Source: Nitrosarchaeum sp.
GTDB lineage: Archaea > Thermoproteota > Nitrososphaeria > Nitrososphaerales > Nitrosopumilaceae
Direction: 5' to 3'
Assembly (NCBI GenBank): GCA_021414365.1
Contig: JAIOOR010000021.1
Location: 62,001 to 126,000 of the forward strand
DNA: 64,000 bases
The position numbers and the translations under genes are program-made. The notes beneath the pieces were generated by a model. That model saw only the letters and a list, made by a program, of their open reading frames with translations, was not told the origin of the DNA and did not search any database. The stretch's first letter is position 1, and each line of letters begins with the position of its first letter. Shown piece after piece: positions 10,296 through 20,410 of this stretch.

Positions 10296-10861
10296 ATTTT
10301 GTTATAATGGGAGTCATATTTTTTCCGCATTTCTTCATTAGATAAAATTTCATATGCTTTATTGATCTGAACCATTACTTCCTCTGATTTCTCATCTTTA
10401 CTTTTGTCTGGGTGTGTTTTTTTTGCAAGTTCTCTGTATTGGTTTTTTATTTCTTCTGGTGTTGCATCCTGAGAAACCTCTAATATTTTATAGTAATCTG
10501 GTAATGTGGAATTTTGAGATAACTTTCTGAATTCTTTATCTTCTTTAGAGTTCTTTCTTGTCCCAAACTCTTCATAATCATCAGACCAGTCTGAATGATA
10601 TTTTTCATATGTTTTATCGTTCTTTGAATCAAATTCTTTAGAATCATAAGATGTTTTTTTCCTTAGGATGATGTCTCTTGCTAGATAGACAAAAATCCCA
10701 ATAACTGCTATTGCAAAAATACTAAATAAAATAATTTTTTGTTCATCTGTCACAATTAACTCCATTTGTAATTGTCTTTGATCATTGTTTGATTGCCCTG
10801 ATGCACTTTGAATCACACTTATGATAATTATTCCTAATACTATTACAATAGAGTTTTTCAT
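10292..10861 (-). CDS. membrane-anchored DnaJ-domain protein
   Basis: DYYKILEVSQDATPEEIKNQYRELAKKTHPDKS; N-terminal signal plus TM helix. Confidence 0.85.
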   Translation of the reverse strand: MKNSIVIVLGIIIISVIQSASGQSNNDQRQLQMELIVTDEQKIILFSIFAIAVIGIFVYLARDIILRKKTSYDSKEFDSKNDKTYEKYHSDWSDDYEEFGTRKNSKEDKEFRKLSQNSTLPDYYKILEVSQDATPEEIKNQYRELAKKTHPDKSKDEKSEEVMVQINKAYEILSNEEMRKKYDSHYNKI

Positions 10862-10862
10862 T

Positions 10863-11306
10863 TTACGTTAATCTGAAGTCTTCTTTAGCTGTATTTAGCA
10901 CCACATGTGTTATAGTATTCTCTATGTTTTGAATTGATGCAATTCTCTTTACAAATTCACTTAACTCATTACGGGATTTGAATTTTGCAATAACCAGAGT
11001 ATCTGTATTTCCTGTAATGTCGTAGACCCCACACACGTTTTCTAATTTTGAGAGCTCGGCTTCAATATCTATTATTTTGTCTTTTTTTGCAATTATTTCA
11101 ATTATTGCAGTCAAATTATAGCCTAATTTCTCGTGATCAATCAATGCCGTGTATCCTTTGATTATTTTTTCTTTTTCTAGTTTTTTTATTCTTGATAGTA
11201 CTGTAACAGTAGAAATTCCAAGCTTTAGAGCAAGTTGTCTTGCAGAAAGTCGTGCATCCACCATCAAATTTTTAAGAATTCGCTCATCAGTTTTATCTAA
11301 ATTCAT
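10863..11306 (-). CDS. Lrp/AsnC family transcriptional regulator
   Basis: LDKTDERILKNLMVDARLSARQLALKLGISTVTVLSRIKKLEKEKIIKGY. Confidence 0.9.
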   Translation of the reverse strand: MNLDKTDERILKNLMVDARLSARQLALKLGISTVTVLSRIKKLEKEKIIKGYTALIDHEKLGYNLTAIIEIIAKKDKIIDIEAELSKLENVCGVYDITGNTDTLVIAKFKSRNELSEFVKRIASIQNIENTITHVVLNTAKEDFRLT

Positions 11307-11440
11307 TTAGTATACCTATGTCAAAAATACATTTAAATTTTCAGTGATTTGTTAAATATGTGTTTAATAATGCCTGCATTTGATATTTTTTGTATTTTAT
11401 CCTCATTCAAACTTAAAACAAATGACTACTCACATTTGAT

Positions 11441-11668
11441 GTGGGACAAATAGATGAATTGGTTTTAAAAGGCAAAACCTTTTTGGAATCTGGTAGTTTT
11501 GAAGATGCTTTGGCTTGTTTTGAGCAAGCTTTGTTGTTGAATCAAGACAATCCCGAATTATTAAATCTCAAGGCTGTATCTTTGCGTAGCTTGGGTAGAT
11601 ATGAAGAAGCCGTAGAGTATTTTAACAAATCCTTAGAGCTAGATCCGAGAGATAGAAATGCGTCATGA
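11441..11668 (+). CDS. TPR-repeat protein
   Basis: FEDALACFEQALLLNQDNPELL / YEEAVEYFNKSLELDP. Confidence 0.8.
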   Translation: MGQIDELVLKGKTFLESGSFEDALACFEQALLLNQDNPELLNLKAVSLRSLGRYEEAVEYFNKSLELDPRDRNAS

Positions 11669-11774
11669 CCTTTATTTTAGTAAATTTTTGATTGTTTTTA
11701 ATGCTCTTTGTGACTTTGAAGCCCACTAATGAATAATTTTTATGATTTCCTACTAGTTATTATTAAAGTGATAC

Positions 11775-12707
11775 GTGAGTGATTCTATCATGGTTTTACA
11801 GTCCATTAATGCTGATAATTGTCCACGTTGCGCAAAAAATTCTCTATTAACTGATGATGTAACTGGAGAACGATTTTGTGGTAAATGTGGTTATGTGATT
11901 TCTGAAAAATCTCAAGAATCTGGACCTGAATGGAGATCTTTTACACAAGATGAACATGGCAATAAAGCAAGAGCTGGTGCACCAACATCACTAACAATGC
12001 ACGATATGGGATTGTCTACAATAATCAATCCAATGAATAAAGATGCATCTGGAAAACCACTCACCGCTTCAATGAAAAGCACTATTGAAAGACTAAGAAC
12101 GTGGGATAGTAGAAGTCAAGTTCATGAATCTGTTGATAGAAATCTAAGACAAGCATTAAGTGAATTAAACCGATTAAAAGATAAACTATCTCTGTCTGAT
12201 GCTGTAATCGAAAAGGCAGCTTACATTTACAGAAAAGCAATTGAAAAAAAGTTGGTACGTGGAAGATCAATCTCTGCAATGATTGCATCTGCACTTTATG
12301 CAGCATGTCGAGACACTGAAACTCCTCGAACTTTAAATGATGTGGGAGAAGCTGCAAATCTCAAGAAAAAAGATATTGCAAGATGTTATAGATTATTACA
12401 TCGAGAACTTGAACTAAAGATGCCAGTAGTTGACCCAATACAATGTCTTGCACGTATTGCAAGTAGGATTGGTATTACAGAAAAAACTAAACGTTATGCA
12501 GCTAAAGTTTTGAAAATATCTCAAGAACATGAAGAATCTGCAGGAAAAGATCCGATGGGATTGGCAGCCGCAGCACTTTATTTAGCATGTGTTAAAAATG
12601 GCGAAGATATCACTCAACGTGATATTGCAGAAGCAGCCAGTGTAACTGAAGTTACTATAAGAAATAGATACAAAGGTCTGAAATTAGATCAAAATATGGA
12701 ACTATAA
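11775..12707 (+). CDS. tfb: transcription initiation factor IIB
   Basis: N-terminal zinc ribbon CPRCAKNSLLTDDVTGERFCGKCG and two cyclin-fold repeats. Confidence 0.95.
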   Translation: MSDSIMVLQSINADNCPRCAKNSLLTDDVTGERFCGKCGYVISEKSQESGPEWRSFTQDEHGNKARAGAPTSLTMHDMGLSTIINPMNKDASGKPLTASMKSTIERLRTWDSRSQVHESVDRNLRQALSELNRLKDKLSLSDAVIEKAAYIYRKAIEKKLVRGRSISAMIASALYAACRDTETPRTLNDVGEAANLKKKDIARCYRLLHRELELKMPVVDPIQCLARIASRIGITEKTKRYAAKVLKISQEHEESAGKDPMGLAAAALYLACVKNGEDITQRDIAEAASVTEVTIRNRYKGLKLDQNMEL

Positions 12708-12848
12708 AATTAGTGTATTTTTTAATTTTTGATTAATTCTAATTCCTTGTTTTTAGTACATGTGTCTTGTATGGTAATTAAAAATGGTCACAAATTCAAA
12801 AATGGTAATTGTAAAAGTATTAAATTACCTTTAAACTGTAATTGAGAT

Positions 12849-13286
12849 ATGCTTTTCAAAAACATTCTTGTACCATGGGATGGTTCTAAACATTCTCTAC
12901 ACGCATTCAAAATCGGCTTAGATATGGCAAAAAAATATAATTCAAAAATAACAGTACTACATTGTATTGACGGTGGAGCATATACAGGTAGTTGGTATGT
13001 TGACTCGATGTATTCAAAGGCCATAATAAAAAAACAAACAAAAATTGCTGAAGAAGAAATTGACAAACTAGCCATACTGGCAAAAAATGCAAATATTTCA
13101 ATGTCTTCGCATATTCTAGTTGTAGACTCTGTTGTAAAACAAATAATAGCATATGCAAAATCAAAAAAGATCGATCTTGTTGTAATGGGCTCTCACGGTA
13201 GAACTGGATGGAATAAAATTATTCTTGGCAGCGTTGCAAACGGTGTCTCTCAAAACATTCATTGCCCAATGCTGATAGTTAAATAA
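12849..13286 (+). CDS. universal stress protein (UspA family)
   Basis: ILVPWDGSKHS...VVMGSHGRTGWNKIILGSVANGVSQNIHCPMLIVK. Confidence 0.95.
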   Translation: MLFKNILVPWDGSKHSLHAFKIGLDMAKKYNSKITVLHCIDGGAYTGSWYVDSMYSKAIIKKQTKIAEEEIDKLAILAKNANISMSSHILVVDSVVKQIIAYAKSKKIDLVVMGSHGRTGWNKIILGSVANGVSQNIHCPMLIVK

Positions 13287-13375
13287 CTCCAATAATTCCA
13301 TTCCTGGATGCATCTGTATTATTTATGAATAAAATAGGTTAGAATCTATATTATTGATAAGGTATCACTAAATTC

Positions 13376-13876
13376 GTGATGAGTAAAGAATTTGATAAAC
13401 TTCTATCTGAAGCGTATGATCTTTGTGAGGATGGAAATTTTTCAGATGCTTTAAAATTATATGATTTGGTATTGAAAAAAGATCCTCAAAACATTAGCGC
13501 CCTTATAGACAAAGGTGTTACACTACAAAATTTAGGTAAAATAAAACAATCGATAAAATATTATGATAAAGTACTTTATCTTGATCCAAAAAATATTCGT
13601 GCTCTAGTAAATAAGGGAGCATCATTACACACAAACAAAAAATACCATGATGCAATACGTTGTTATGATTCTGCTCTTAAAATTGATAAAAAATGTGCAA
13701 TGGCATTAGCTTACAAAGGTCTGTCATTAGGCGAATTAGGAAATCTTACAGATGCCTTAAAGCACTTTAAAAAAGCACTATCTATTGAACATGATTATGA
13801 TCTTGCTAGTATCAGTAAAAATGTAGTTACTGAATTATTGCGATCTATTAAAAAACAAAAATCTAAAATACAGTAA
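13376..13876 (+). CDS. TPR-repeat protein
   Basis: repeated ALxNKGxxLxxxxKxxxAIxxYDxxLxxDP units. Confidence 0.9.
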   Translation: MMSKEFDKLLSEAYDLCEDGNFSDALKLYDLVLKKDPQNISALIDKGVTLQNLGKIKQSIKYYDKVLYLDPKNIRALVNKGASLHTNKKYHDAIRCYDSALKIDKKCAMALAYKGLSLGELGNLTDALKHFKKALSIEHDYDLASISKNVVTELLRSIKKQKSKIQ

Positions 13877-14036
13877 CGTCCCCTGGGGCTGGTTCACGTT
13901 TGTTGTTTTTTTCATGCGATTCAAAAAATTCTCTATGTTCTAAATTTTGATGCTCTCTGAGTTTTTCAATATTGTCAAATCCAGTGTGACACAAGTAACA
14001 TTTTGGCTTGTGTTCATCAACAAGAGGTAGCACCAT
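13863..14036 (-). CDS. C2H2 zinc-finger miniprotein (57 aa)
   Basis: manual translation MVLPLVDEHKPKCYLCHTGFDNIEKLREHQNLEHREFFESHEKNNKREPAPGDVTVF*; absent from ORF track. Confidence 0.7.
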   Translation of the reverse strand: MVLPLVDEHKPKCYLCHTGFDNIEKLREHQNLEHREFFESHEKNNKREPAPGDVTVF

Positions 14037-14103
14037 GATATTCTTAATTTTCTTACCTACTTAATTCTTGAGACTGACAGTTAAGAATTATATCCTTTAA
14101 CGA

Positions 14104-15213
14104 TTGACTTGTTTTGTGTTAGAACAATTAATTGGTGAATCAAAGGCTTTAGATCGATCTATTGCTGGAGAAGAACTTTCCTATGATGATGGGATTGAAT
14201 TGATGAATTATGAAAATTTGCATATTTTAGGTGCAGTTGCAGACATTGCTAGAAAAAAGTTAGTTGGCAATACTGTCTCTTTCACTGCATCATATTATAT
14301 GAATTACACAAATGTCTGTGCTGCAAGTTGTCAGATGTGTGCATTTTATAGAAAAGATGGTGCAGAAGATGCTTATACCTTAACCCCAGAACAAATTGAA
14401 CAACGCGTAGCTATCGCAGAAAACATGGGTGCAACAGAGGTTCACATCGTTGGTGGTTTTCATCCAACACTTCCTCTAGAGTACTATGAAAATATGATGA
14501 AGATTATCAAAAAAAACCACCCTCAATTAAAAATTAAAGCACTCACTGCAGCTGAAATTTTTTTCCTTTCTAAACTGACAAAGAATTCTACTAAAGAGAT
14601 TCTTTCTCGTCTCAAAGATGCCGGTCTTGACTCTATGCCTGGTGGGGGAGCAGAACTCTTTCATCCAGAAATAAGAGCAAAAATTGTTAGAGGAAAATGT
14701 ACCGGACAAGAATGGTTAGATACAATTGAGCAGGCTCACAATCTCGGCATTAAAAGTAATGTTACTATGCTATACGGACATATCGAAAAACCTTCCCACA
14801 TTGTTGATCATCTAATAAAAATTCGTGATTTACAAAAAAAGACACATGGATTTATCACAATGATCCCCCTCAAATTCAGTCTTGATAATACTGAATTAGA
14901 ACAAGAACATTTGGTCAATAATGAATGCTCATCTTTGTATGATTTGAGAATCACTGCTCTGTCTAGATTGATGCTTGCAAATGTTTTGAATAATATTTCT
15001 GTTTACTGGGTTGCATATGGTAAAAAACTAGCACAAGTTGCATTGTCTAATGGTGGCAATGATTTAGTTGGCACTGCATTTTCTGAAGAAATTTACCGCG
15101 CTGCCGGTAAACCTACTACTTCATCTCTAGATGAGTTGGCTATTATGGTAAAAGAAATTGGACGCCAACCTGTACAACGTGATACATTTTATAATGTTAT
15201 AAAAAAATTCTAA
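14104..15213 (+). CDS. mqnE: radical SAM aminofutalosine synthase-like (MqnE)
   Basis: CAASCQMCAFY radical-SAM CX3CX2C motif; AGLDSMPGGGAELFHPEIR. Confidence 0.8.
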   Translation: MTCFVLEQLIGESKALDRSIAGEELSYDDGIELMNYENLHILGAVADIARKKLVGNTVSFTASYYMNYTNVCAASCQMCAFYRKDGAEDAYTLTPEQIEQRVAIAENMGATEVHIVGGFHPTLPLEYYENMMKIIKKNHPQLKIKALTAAEIFFLSKLTKNSTKEILSRLKDAGLDSMPGGGAELFHPEIRAKIVRGKCTGQEWLDTIEQAHNLGIKSNVTMLYGHIEKPSHIVDHLIKIRDLQKKTHGFITMIPLKFSLDNTELEQEHLVNNECSSLYDLRITALSRLMLANVLNNISVYWVAYGKKLAQVALSNGGNDLVGTAFSEEIYRAAGKPTTSSLDELAIMVKEIGRQPVQRDTFYNVIKKF

Positions 15214-15521
15214 ATTTTATTTAGATGCTTTTTTATTGATTCTACTTTATCTTCTATTTTTACTTGTTTGTCTTTGCGTGAATCTATTTTTAAAACTACT
15301 TCAACTCTGTTTACGCCTAAATTATGTACTACTTCCATAATGATTTTGGCTGCCTCGTAAATTTTATCAATGTTATCTGATTCTAAAATTGTCCCCATTG
15401 GATTGATCTCATATCTAATTTCTTTGATATTTTGTATTGCTTCAATTCCTTTGGCAATATAGAAACTCACACTAGAATTTCCAGTTCCTATCGGATATAC
15501 GCTGATTTCTGCATGAATCAA
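15210..15521 (-). CDS. thiamine-binding / MTH1187-YqgV family protein
   Basis: MIHAEISVYPIGTGNSSVSFYIAKGIEAI...YEINPMGTILE. Confidence 0.75.
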   Translation of the reverse strand: MIHAEISVYPIGTGNSSVSFYIAKGIEAIQNIKEIRYEINPMGTILESDNIDKIYEAAKIIMEVVHNLGVNRVEVVLKIDSRKDKQVKIEDKVESIKKHLNKI

Positions 15522-15561
15522 TGTTATTGAATTATAGTTTTGGAATTAAAATGTTTGAAGT

Positions 15562-15840
15562 CTATGTAATTGGTTTTTTCTCTTCTTTTTCTGGACTATC
15601 TTTTCTTTTTCTTTTTGCACCAAAACTAATTAAAATCAACATAAACCCAACCCCAATTAAAATTCCTGCTAGAGTGTTCATGTCTTTATTCTCTTGTTGT
15701 TTTGTCATCAAATCAATGATTTCTTCCTCTGTCATTCCTGATTGACCCATCGGTATTGTGGCATTAATGTTGATGATAATGATTATGCCTATTACCAACA
15801 TGATGAGTCCACCTGCAAAAATTTTTTTGTCTATTAACAT
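15562..15840 (-). CDS. small two-TM membrane protein
   Basis: two hydrophobic segments. Confidence 0.6.
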   Translation of the reverse strand: MLIDKKIFAGGLIMLVIGIIIIININATIPMGQSGMTEEEIIDLMTKQQENKDMNTLAGILIGVGFMLILISFGAKRKRKDSPEKEEKKPIT

Positions 15841-15870
15841 TTCTCAATAAAGTTTGAACTTTATCCTATA

Positions 15871-16032
15871 TTAGGCATTAACTTCAGACTTCAACTCTTT
15901 ATACTCTGCAATAGAATCGTTGAGTTTTTTCAAAATAATTTTATCTTCAAAATCTTTTTCTTTTAATTCATTAAAATTGCTAATGATATTTTCTTTTAAA
16001 ATAATCAAGGTTCGTTTATCATCACAATGCAT
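15871..16032 (-). CDS. hypothetical 53-aa protein
   Basis: manual translation MHCDDKRTLIILKENIISNFNELKEKDFEDKIILKKLNDSIAEYKELKSEVNA*. Confidence 0.4.
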   Translation of the reverse strand: MHCDDKRTLIILKENIISNFNELKEKDFEDKIILKKLNDSIAEYKELKSEVNA

Positions 16033-16092
16033 ACCCTTTCTTTATTTCATTGAATTTATGCTTATTTGTTTTTGATTTTGACACTAAACTGC

Positions 16093-16197
16093 TCAAATCA
16101 TTAATGTGACAATAATCACTATTATGCTTCCTATCAGACCTACTAGTGCAAGTTTACTATTCTTAGTCCATCCTTTTTTAATTGATATCCAAACCAT
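16093..16197 (-). CDS. single-TM miniprotein (34 aa)
   Basis: manual translation MVWISIKKGWTKNSKLALVGLIGSIIVIIVTLMI*. Confidence 0.35.
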   Translation of the reverse strand: MVWISIKKGWTKNSKLALVGLIGSIIVIIVTLMI

Positions 16198-16295
16198 TTA
16201 TTTTTTGTAATCTTATGTAAAATTAAACCTTGATTTTATTCAAATTCTATTATTTGTCTATGTTTACAATATCTGTTGGATTATTTTTTTATAAT

Positions 16296-16574
16296 CTAGT
16301 CTATTCGGCGTACTTTTGAGGATGGTTTCAAAGTTTCACCATATGAATAAGGAGGTTTTGGAATTACTGGTAATATTGAGACATTGTCCCCAATCATCTT
16401 TTTAATATCTTCATCATACACAGATAGTGTCTTACACTTTGGACAAAACCATCCTCTTCCTTTAATGAAACTACAACATTCGATGATTATGTTAAATCCA
16501 CATGCTGGACATTTGCCAGGTTCTTTATTGATATATTTCACAAATTCAAAAACTATACGCTCTACGCTCATCAC
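16296..16574 (-). CDS. zinc-ribbon hypothetical protein
   Basis: CPACGFN...CPKCKTLS. Confidence 0.6.
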   Translation of the reverse strand: MMSVERIVFEFVKYINKEPGKCPACGFNIIIECCSFIKGRGWFCPKCKTLSVYDEDIKKMIGDNVSILPVIPKPPYSYGETLKPSSKVRRID

Positions 16575-16760
16575 CCTAAATCAAAATCACTGATTTTTTA
16601 AATTATGTGTTAGATGTTTATTCTCAGAACTGTAGTTTTATGGCATTTCTCATGATCTAAAGCCTAATTTGACTTTAAATCTTCATGAACTGCTTTTTAG
16701 TAAATCTGTAAATTTTGGTATTTTTGTGTCTAAATACTAAAATTGTTTTTTTGAGGTTAA

Positions 16761-17051
16761 TCATACTTCTTTTTTCTTCTTTGTTTTTGATGGCGCATTT
16801 TCATCTTCATAATCTATTTTTTCTCCACAAAAAGGGCAGAAAAATACTGGCTGAACTGAATGACCCTCATAGGTTATTTGATCCACTATTGCAAATTTGC
16901 CCTGCTCATAATTCCAAACTGTAAATTTTTTACAAAAACTTTTGAATTTTTCACAACAAAATTTCGTATTATGCTTTAATGTAAAATTTGTATATGTGTT
17001 GTTTTCAGATTCTGGATCCTTTAATGTTTCTTTTTTGTATGTTGCTTTCAA
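16761..17051 (-). CDS. zinc-ribbon hypothetical protein
   Basis: CCEKF...FFCPFCGEKI. Confidence 0.6.
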   Translation of the reverse strand: MKATYKKETLKDPESENNTYTNFTLKHNTKFCCEKFKSFCKKFTVWNYEQGKFAIVDQITYEGHSVQPVFFCPFCGEKIDYEDENAPSKTKKKKEV

Positions 17052-17156
17052 TGTAGAATTAATTTCATTAATTTATTATCCTGATAATATCTTTTCTTGA
17101 ATATTTGATTTGATAATTATTTCATTTTAAACAAATTATGTGATTTGTAGACAAAA

Positions 17157-17294
17157 TTATCCGTTAGTTACTGGTTCACTAGATGATAAATGACAAATTG
17201 GGCAAGGTGTGTCCTTTGATGTTTCTCCTGAAACGTTGTCAGAAAAAACATTTTTACATTTTTTACATACTCTGAGATGTGATACATTTGGCAT
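17157..17294 (-). CDS. zinc-ribbon miniprotein (45 aa)
   Basis: manual translation MPNVSHLRVCKKCKNVFSDNVSGETSKDTPCPICHLSSSEPVTNG*; absent from ORF track. Confidence 0.6.
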   Translation of the reverse strand: MPNVSHLRVCKKCKNVFSDNVSGETSKDTPCPICHLSSSEPVTNG

Positions 17295-17357
17295 GTCTTT
17301 ATGACGTGATGATAGTTATTAAATTAAACTTATTTCATATTTTTAAAAATCCTGTTG

Positions 17358-17774
17358 CTATTCTTTAATTTCAAAATTCGCTTTATCTCTTTTTTGAATT
17401 TCTTCATTAATTGCACTAAGTAAAATATCAAATCCTGAATAAACCATATTTATTCTCTCATAATCTTTCCCTCCCAAAGCTGCATTTGTTTTTCTTTCAA
17501 AACTGTTTTTTTCTTTTAGCACGTTCTCAAGGATGGAGTTTAACTCGTCATTGCTTTTTTTAGATAATTTACTAATGTGCTGATTAATGTTTTTGCCTAT
17601 CTCTTGACCAATATCTTCTATTTTGATTTCATTATTTGGTACAAACACATTTTCTGAAATTCCCACATATGGTATTTTCTCCTTTTTATCTAATTGTTTT
17701 TCTGAATCCCCTTTTGCTTTATCTCTGACACTTTTCATGACACAGAATTTACGAAGGATATTTAGTAATCTCAT
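17358..17774 (-). CDS. hypothetical protein
   Basis: ORF track. Confidence 0.5.
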   Translation of the reverse strand: MRLLNILRKFCVMKSVRDKAKGDSEKQLDKKEKIPYVGISENVFVPNNEIKIEDIGQEIGKNINQHISKLSKKSNDELNSILENVLKEKNSFERKTNAALGGKDYERINMVYSGFDILLSAINEEIQKRDKANFEIKE

Positions 17775-17851
17775 ACAGTTCTAGTTTTTCTATTAACTTA
17801 AGGATTTATGAAAAATCTGCTATTTGATGCGATTATTTCTTTATACATTTT

Positions 17852-18193
17852 TTAAGTCGCGTTAATCACTTTTGAAAAACTCACTGAATTAGATGTGCCT
17901 TGAATTCTTTTTGATTGAATTTCTCTTAATTTTTCCATTATGTCATAGACTAGTTTGTTTATGTCGTCTTTGGTAACGTCATTCCAGTCTTTGTTGATTT
18001 GTCTTGTGAGTCTTACTATAATTGATAACTGTCCACGTCTTGTAGTAGCAACTGTATCTCCAATCATTGCTTTGTCATATCTTTCAAATAATTGATAATT
18101 GTTAGAAGACATTTCTCTTTTTGCCAACTCGTATAATTTTACAATCATGTTTTCAAATGGATGAATTGTTATTTCTTGAGATGTTCTACGCAT
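17852..18193 (-). CDS. hypothetical protein
   Basis: ORF track; helical, basic. Confidence 0.6.
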   Translation of the reverse strand: MRRTSQEITIHPFENMIVKLYELAKREMSSNNYQLFERYDKAMIGDTVATTRRGQLSIIVRLTRQINKDWNDVTKDDINKLVYDIMEKLREIQSKRIQGTSNSVSFSKVINAT

Positions 18194-18228
18194 GAATTAA
18201 TTTATTGTAAAAGGGGTATTTGAGGGAA

Positions 18229-18522
18229 TTAGTTGAAACCTTCTGGAGGTTTTTGAACAAAGACATTGCAAATAAGGGCGTCTGTTTTTGCATCTCTATA
18301 TTGCACATTACATGAGACAAACTTTCCTTTCAATGCCATCTCTAGTTCTGTTTTTGTTGTTTCCTTATACTCTGGTTCATCTGGATTGTCAATTTTAGCA
18401 ATAATTATGCGCTCAGTTTTTGCATAATCCTCTTTGTTATCTTTGCGAAAATGAGTGACTAGAAGATCAAATGTATTATTTGACAAACAACCTATTACCG
18501 GTCCACCTATTCCATCGCCCAT
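18229..18522 (-). CDS. hypothetical protein
   Basis: ORF track. Confidence 0.6.
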   Translation of the reverse strand: MGDGIGGPVIGCLSNNTFDLLVTHFRKDNKEDYAKTERIIIAKIDNPDEPEYKETTKTELEMALKGKFVSCNVQYRDAKTDALICNVFVQKPPEGFN

Positions 18523-18549
18523 TGAATTATAATATTTTTTACAATATAA

Positions 18550-19377
18550 TTACTTGATGGCAATACTAAGTGCAAAATCTGGAACCAAATTCTTTTGTTT
18601 TGCCATCTCAAAAACTCTTCTTATGGACTCTTCTCCACTATCTCCCATATTCACAGTGACTTTGTTGACATACATTTTTACAAATTTCTCAATCAGTTCT
18701 CTGGGCTTTCCTCTACTGTACTGCATTGCATAATCTAGTGCATCATCAAAATTATTTAATCCGTATTCAATTGATGCTTGTAAATATCTGTCAAATTTAT
18801 GAATCATCTCCATTCCTAAACTGGTCTTCATAACATTGATCCCTAATGGAACAGGCAATCCATTTGTTTCTTTGTCCCACCATTCTCCAACATCTAAAAT
18901 TTTGACATTTCCTTCATGCTTGTATGATAACTGGGTTTCATGAATTACTAGCCCTGCATCTACCTTGCCATTTCTTACAGCCTCTGGAATGTCACTAAAA
19001 TTCATTTCAATATAATCAAACTTGCCTATCATTAATTGAAGCAATAAAAACGCCGATGTCATTTTTCCTGGTATTGCAATTTTGCATTTTTTAATTTCAT
19101 CTATTGTCATTTGTTTTTTTGCTGTAATTATTGGACCGTACCCTATTCCAAAACTTCCACCACTCCTCAATATCGTATATCCTGGAATGTATGCACAAGC
19201 ATGTACTGACACTGCTGTAACATCAAGTTCTGGATTTGTTGCTTTTCTGTTTAGTTTTTCAATATCTTCAATTACATGCTTTACTGTAAAGTCCTGAAAT
19301 GTTACTTTTCCTGTAAACATTCCATAAAACATGAATGCATCGTCTGAATCAGGCGTGTGTCCTACAGTAATTTCCAC
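18550..19377 (-). CDS. mqnD: MqnA/MqnD family, most like 1,4-dihydroxy-6-naphthoate synthase
   Basis: HTPDSDDAFMFYGM...DVTAVSVHACAYI...VDAGLVIHETQLSY. Confidence 0.8.
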   Translation of the reverse strand: MEITVGHTPDSDDAFMFYGMFTGKVTFQDFTVKHVIEDIEKLNRKATNPELDVTAVSVHACAYIPGYTILRSGGSFGIGYGPIITAKKQMTIDEIKKCKIAIPGKMTSAFLLLQLMIGKFDYIEMNFSDIPEAVRNGKVDAGLVIHETQLSYKHEGNVKILDVGEWWDKETNGLPVPLGINVMKTSLGMEMIHKFDRYLQASIEYGLNNFDDALDYAMQYSRGKPRELIEKFVKMYVNKVTVNMGDSGEESIRRVFEMAKQKNLVPDFALSIAIK

Positions 19378-19431
19378 ATTTTATTCCTAAATTGTCGTTA
19401 TAAAAATCAAAAACTGGACCGTTTTTCTAAT

Positions 19432-20364
19432 ATGTCTGATGATTTTATGATTTTTATGCAAACAATAAGAGCATATGAAAAAGACATTTTTGCTCAACCT
19501 GAATTTTTGAATACATTTCATAGAAAAAAACCAATTTCTAAAAATCAACAAAAAAATGTGATATTTTCTGGAACAGGTGATTCATTTGTATCTGCCTTAT
19601 TGGCAGAAGTATTTTCTGGCCATGTTGTAAGATCTTTTGATCCTTTGGATTTGCTAAAATCTAAATCTATTACAAAAAACAAAACAATCTATTTCATCTC
19701 TATATCTGGAAATACAATCTCCAATATCAAACTTGCAAAAATATCCAAAAAATCCATTGCTATCACATCAAGACCGAAAAGTAGATTGGCAAATGTTTGT
19801 GATACTTCAATAATTCTTAATTCTCCAAATTCTGATGAATTTACTGCTGGTAGTATCAGTTTTTTGGATAGTGCATTAACTTGTATTTCTTTGGTAACTC
19901 CAATCCAAATACCAAAAGATCCCAAAATATTCAAAAAAGCATTCTCTGATGCAAAAAGATCCAAATTTGGAAAGAAACTTTATGTTTTAGGTTCTTTACA
20001 CACATTTCCAATAGCGATGTACTGTGCAGCAAAATTTTATGAAATACTTGGATATGACGTTCATTATGAGAGAATAGAGCAATTTTCTCATATGGAATTA
20101 TTTTCTGTAAAAAAAGGTGACACTGTGTTAATTTTTGATGAAAAAAATTCTCATAATATTCAGCTGAGAAAGAATTTAGAAAAAATTGGATTAAATGTAC
20201 TTCATCTCGTATTTGAATCAAAAAATAAGATCTCACAATTGCTTTACTATGTGTATTTTTCTCAGTTGCTGACACTTTTTGAGGCTAAAAGACGACGACA
20301 AAAAGATTGCCATTTTATTTTATCAAAAAAACTTCGTAACGTCAGTAATCAAATGATCTATTGA
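19432..20364 (+). CDS. SIS-domain sugar isomerase-like protein
   Basis: FSGTGDSFVSALLAEVFSG / YFISISGNTISNI; start set at the internal Met (MSDDFMIF) to avoid overlap with mqnD. Confidence 0.75.
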   Translation: MSDDFMIFMQTIRAYEKDIFAQPEFLNTFHRKKPISKNQQKNVIFSGTGDSFVSALLAEVFSGHVVRSFDPLDLLKSKSITKNKTIYFISISGNTISNIKLAKISKKSIAITSRPKSRLANVCDTSIILNSPNSDEFTAGSISFLDSALTCISLVTPIQIPKDPKIFKKAFSDAKRSKFGKKLYVLGSLHTFPIAMYCAAKFYEILGYDVHYERIEQFSHMELFSVKKGDTVLIFDEKNSHNIQLRKNLEKIGLNVLHLVFESKNKISQLLYYVYFSQLLTLFEAKRRRQKDCHFILSKKLRNVSNQMIY

Positions 20365-20410
20365 TCTTTATCTCATAAGATTTAATAGCTGAATAATTGG
20401 TTTTGCGAAT

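Noticed and set aside
12082-12357. 91-aa minus-strand ORF inside tfb
   Set aside because: Shadow of the TFB coding sequence.
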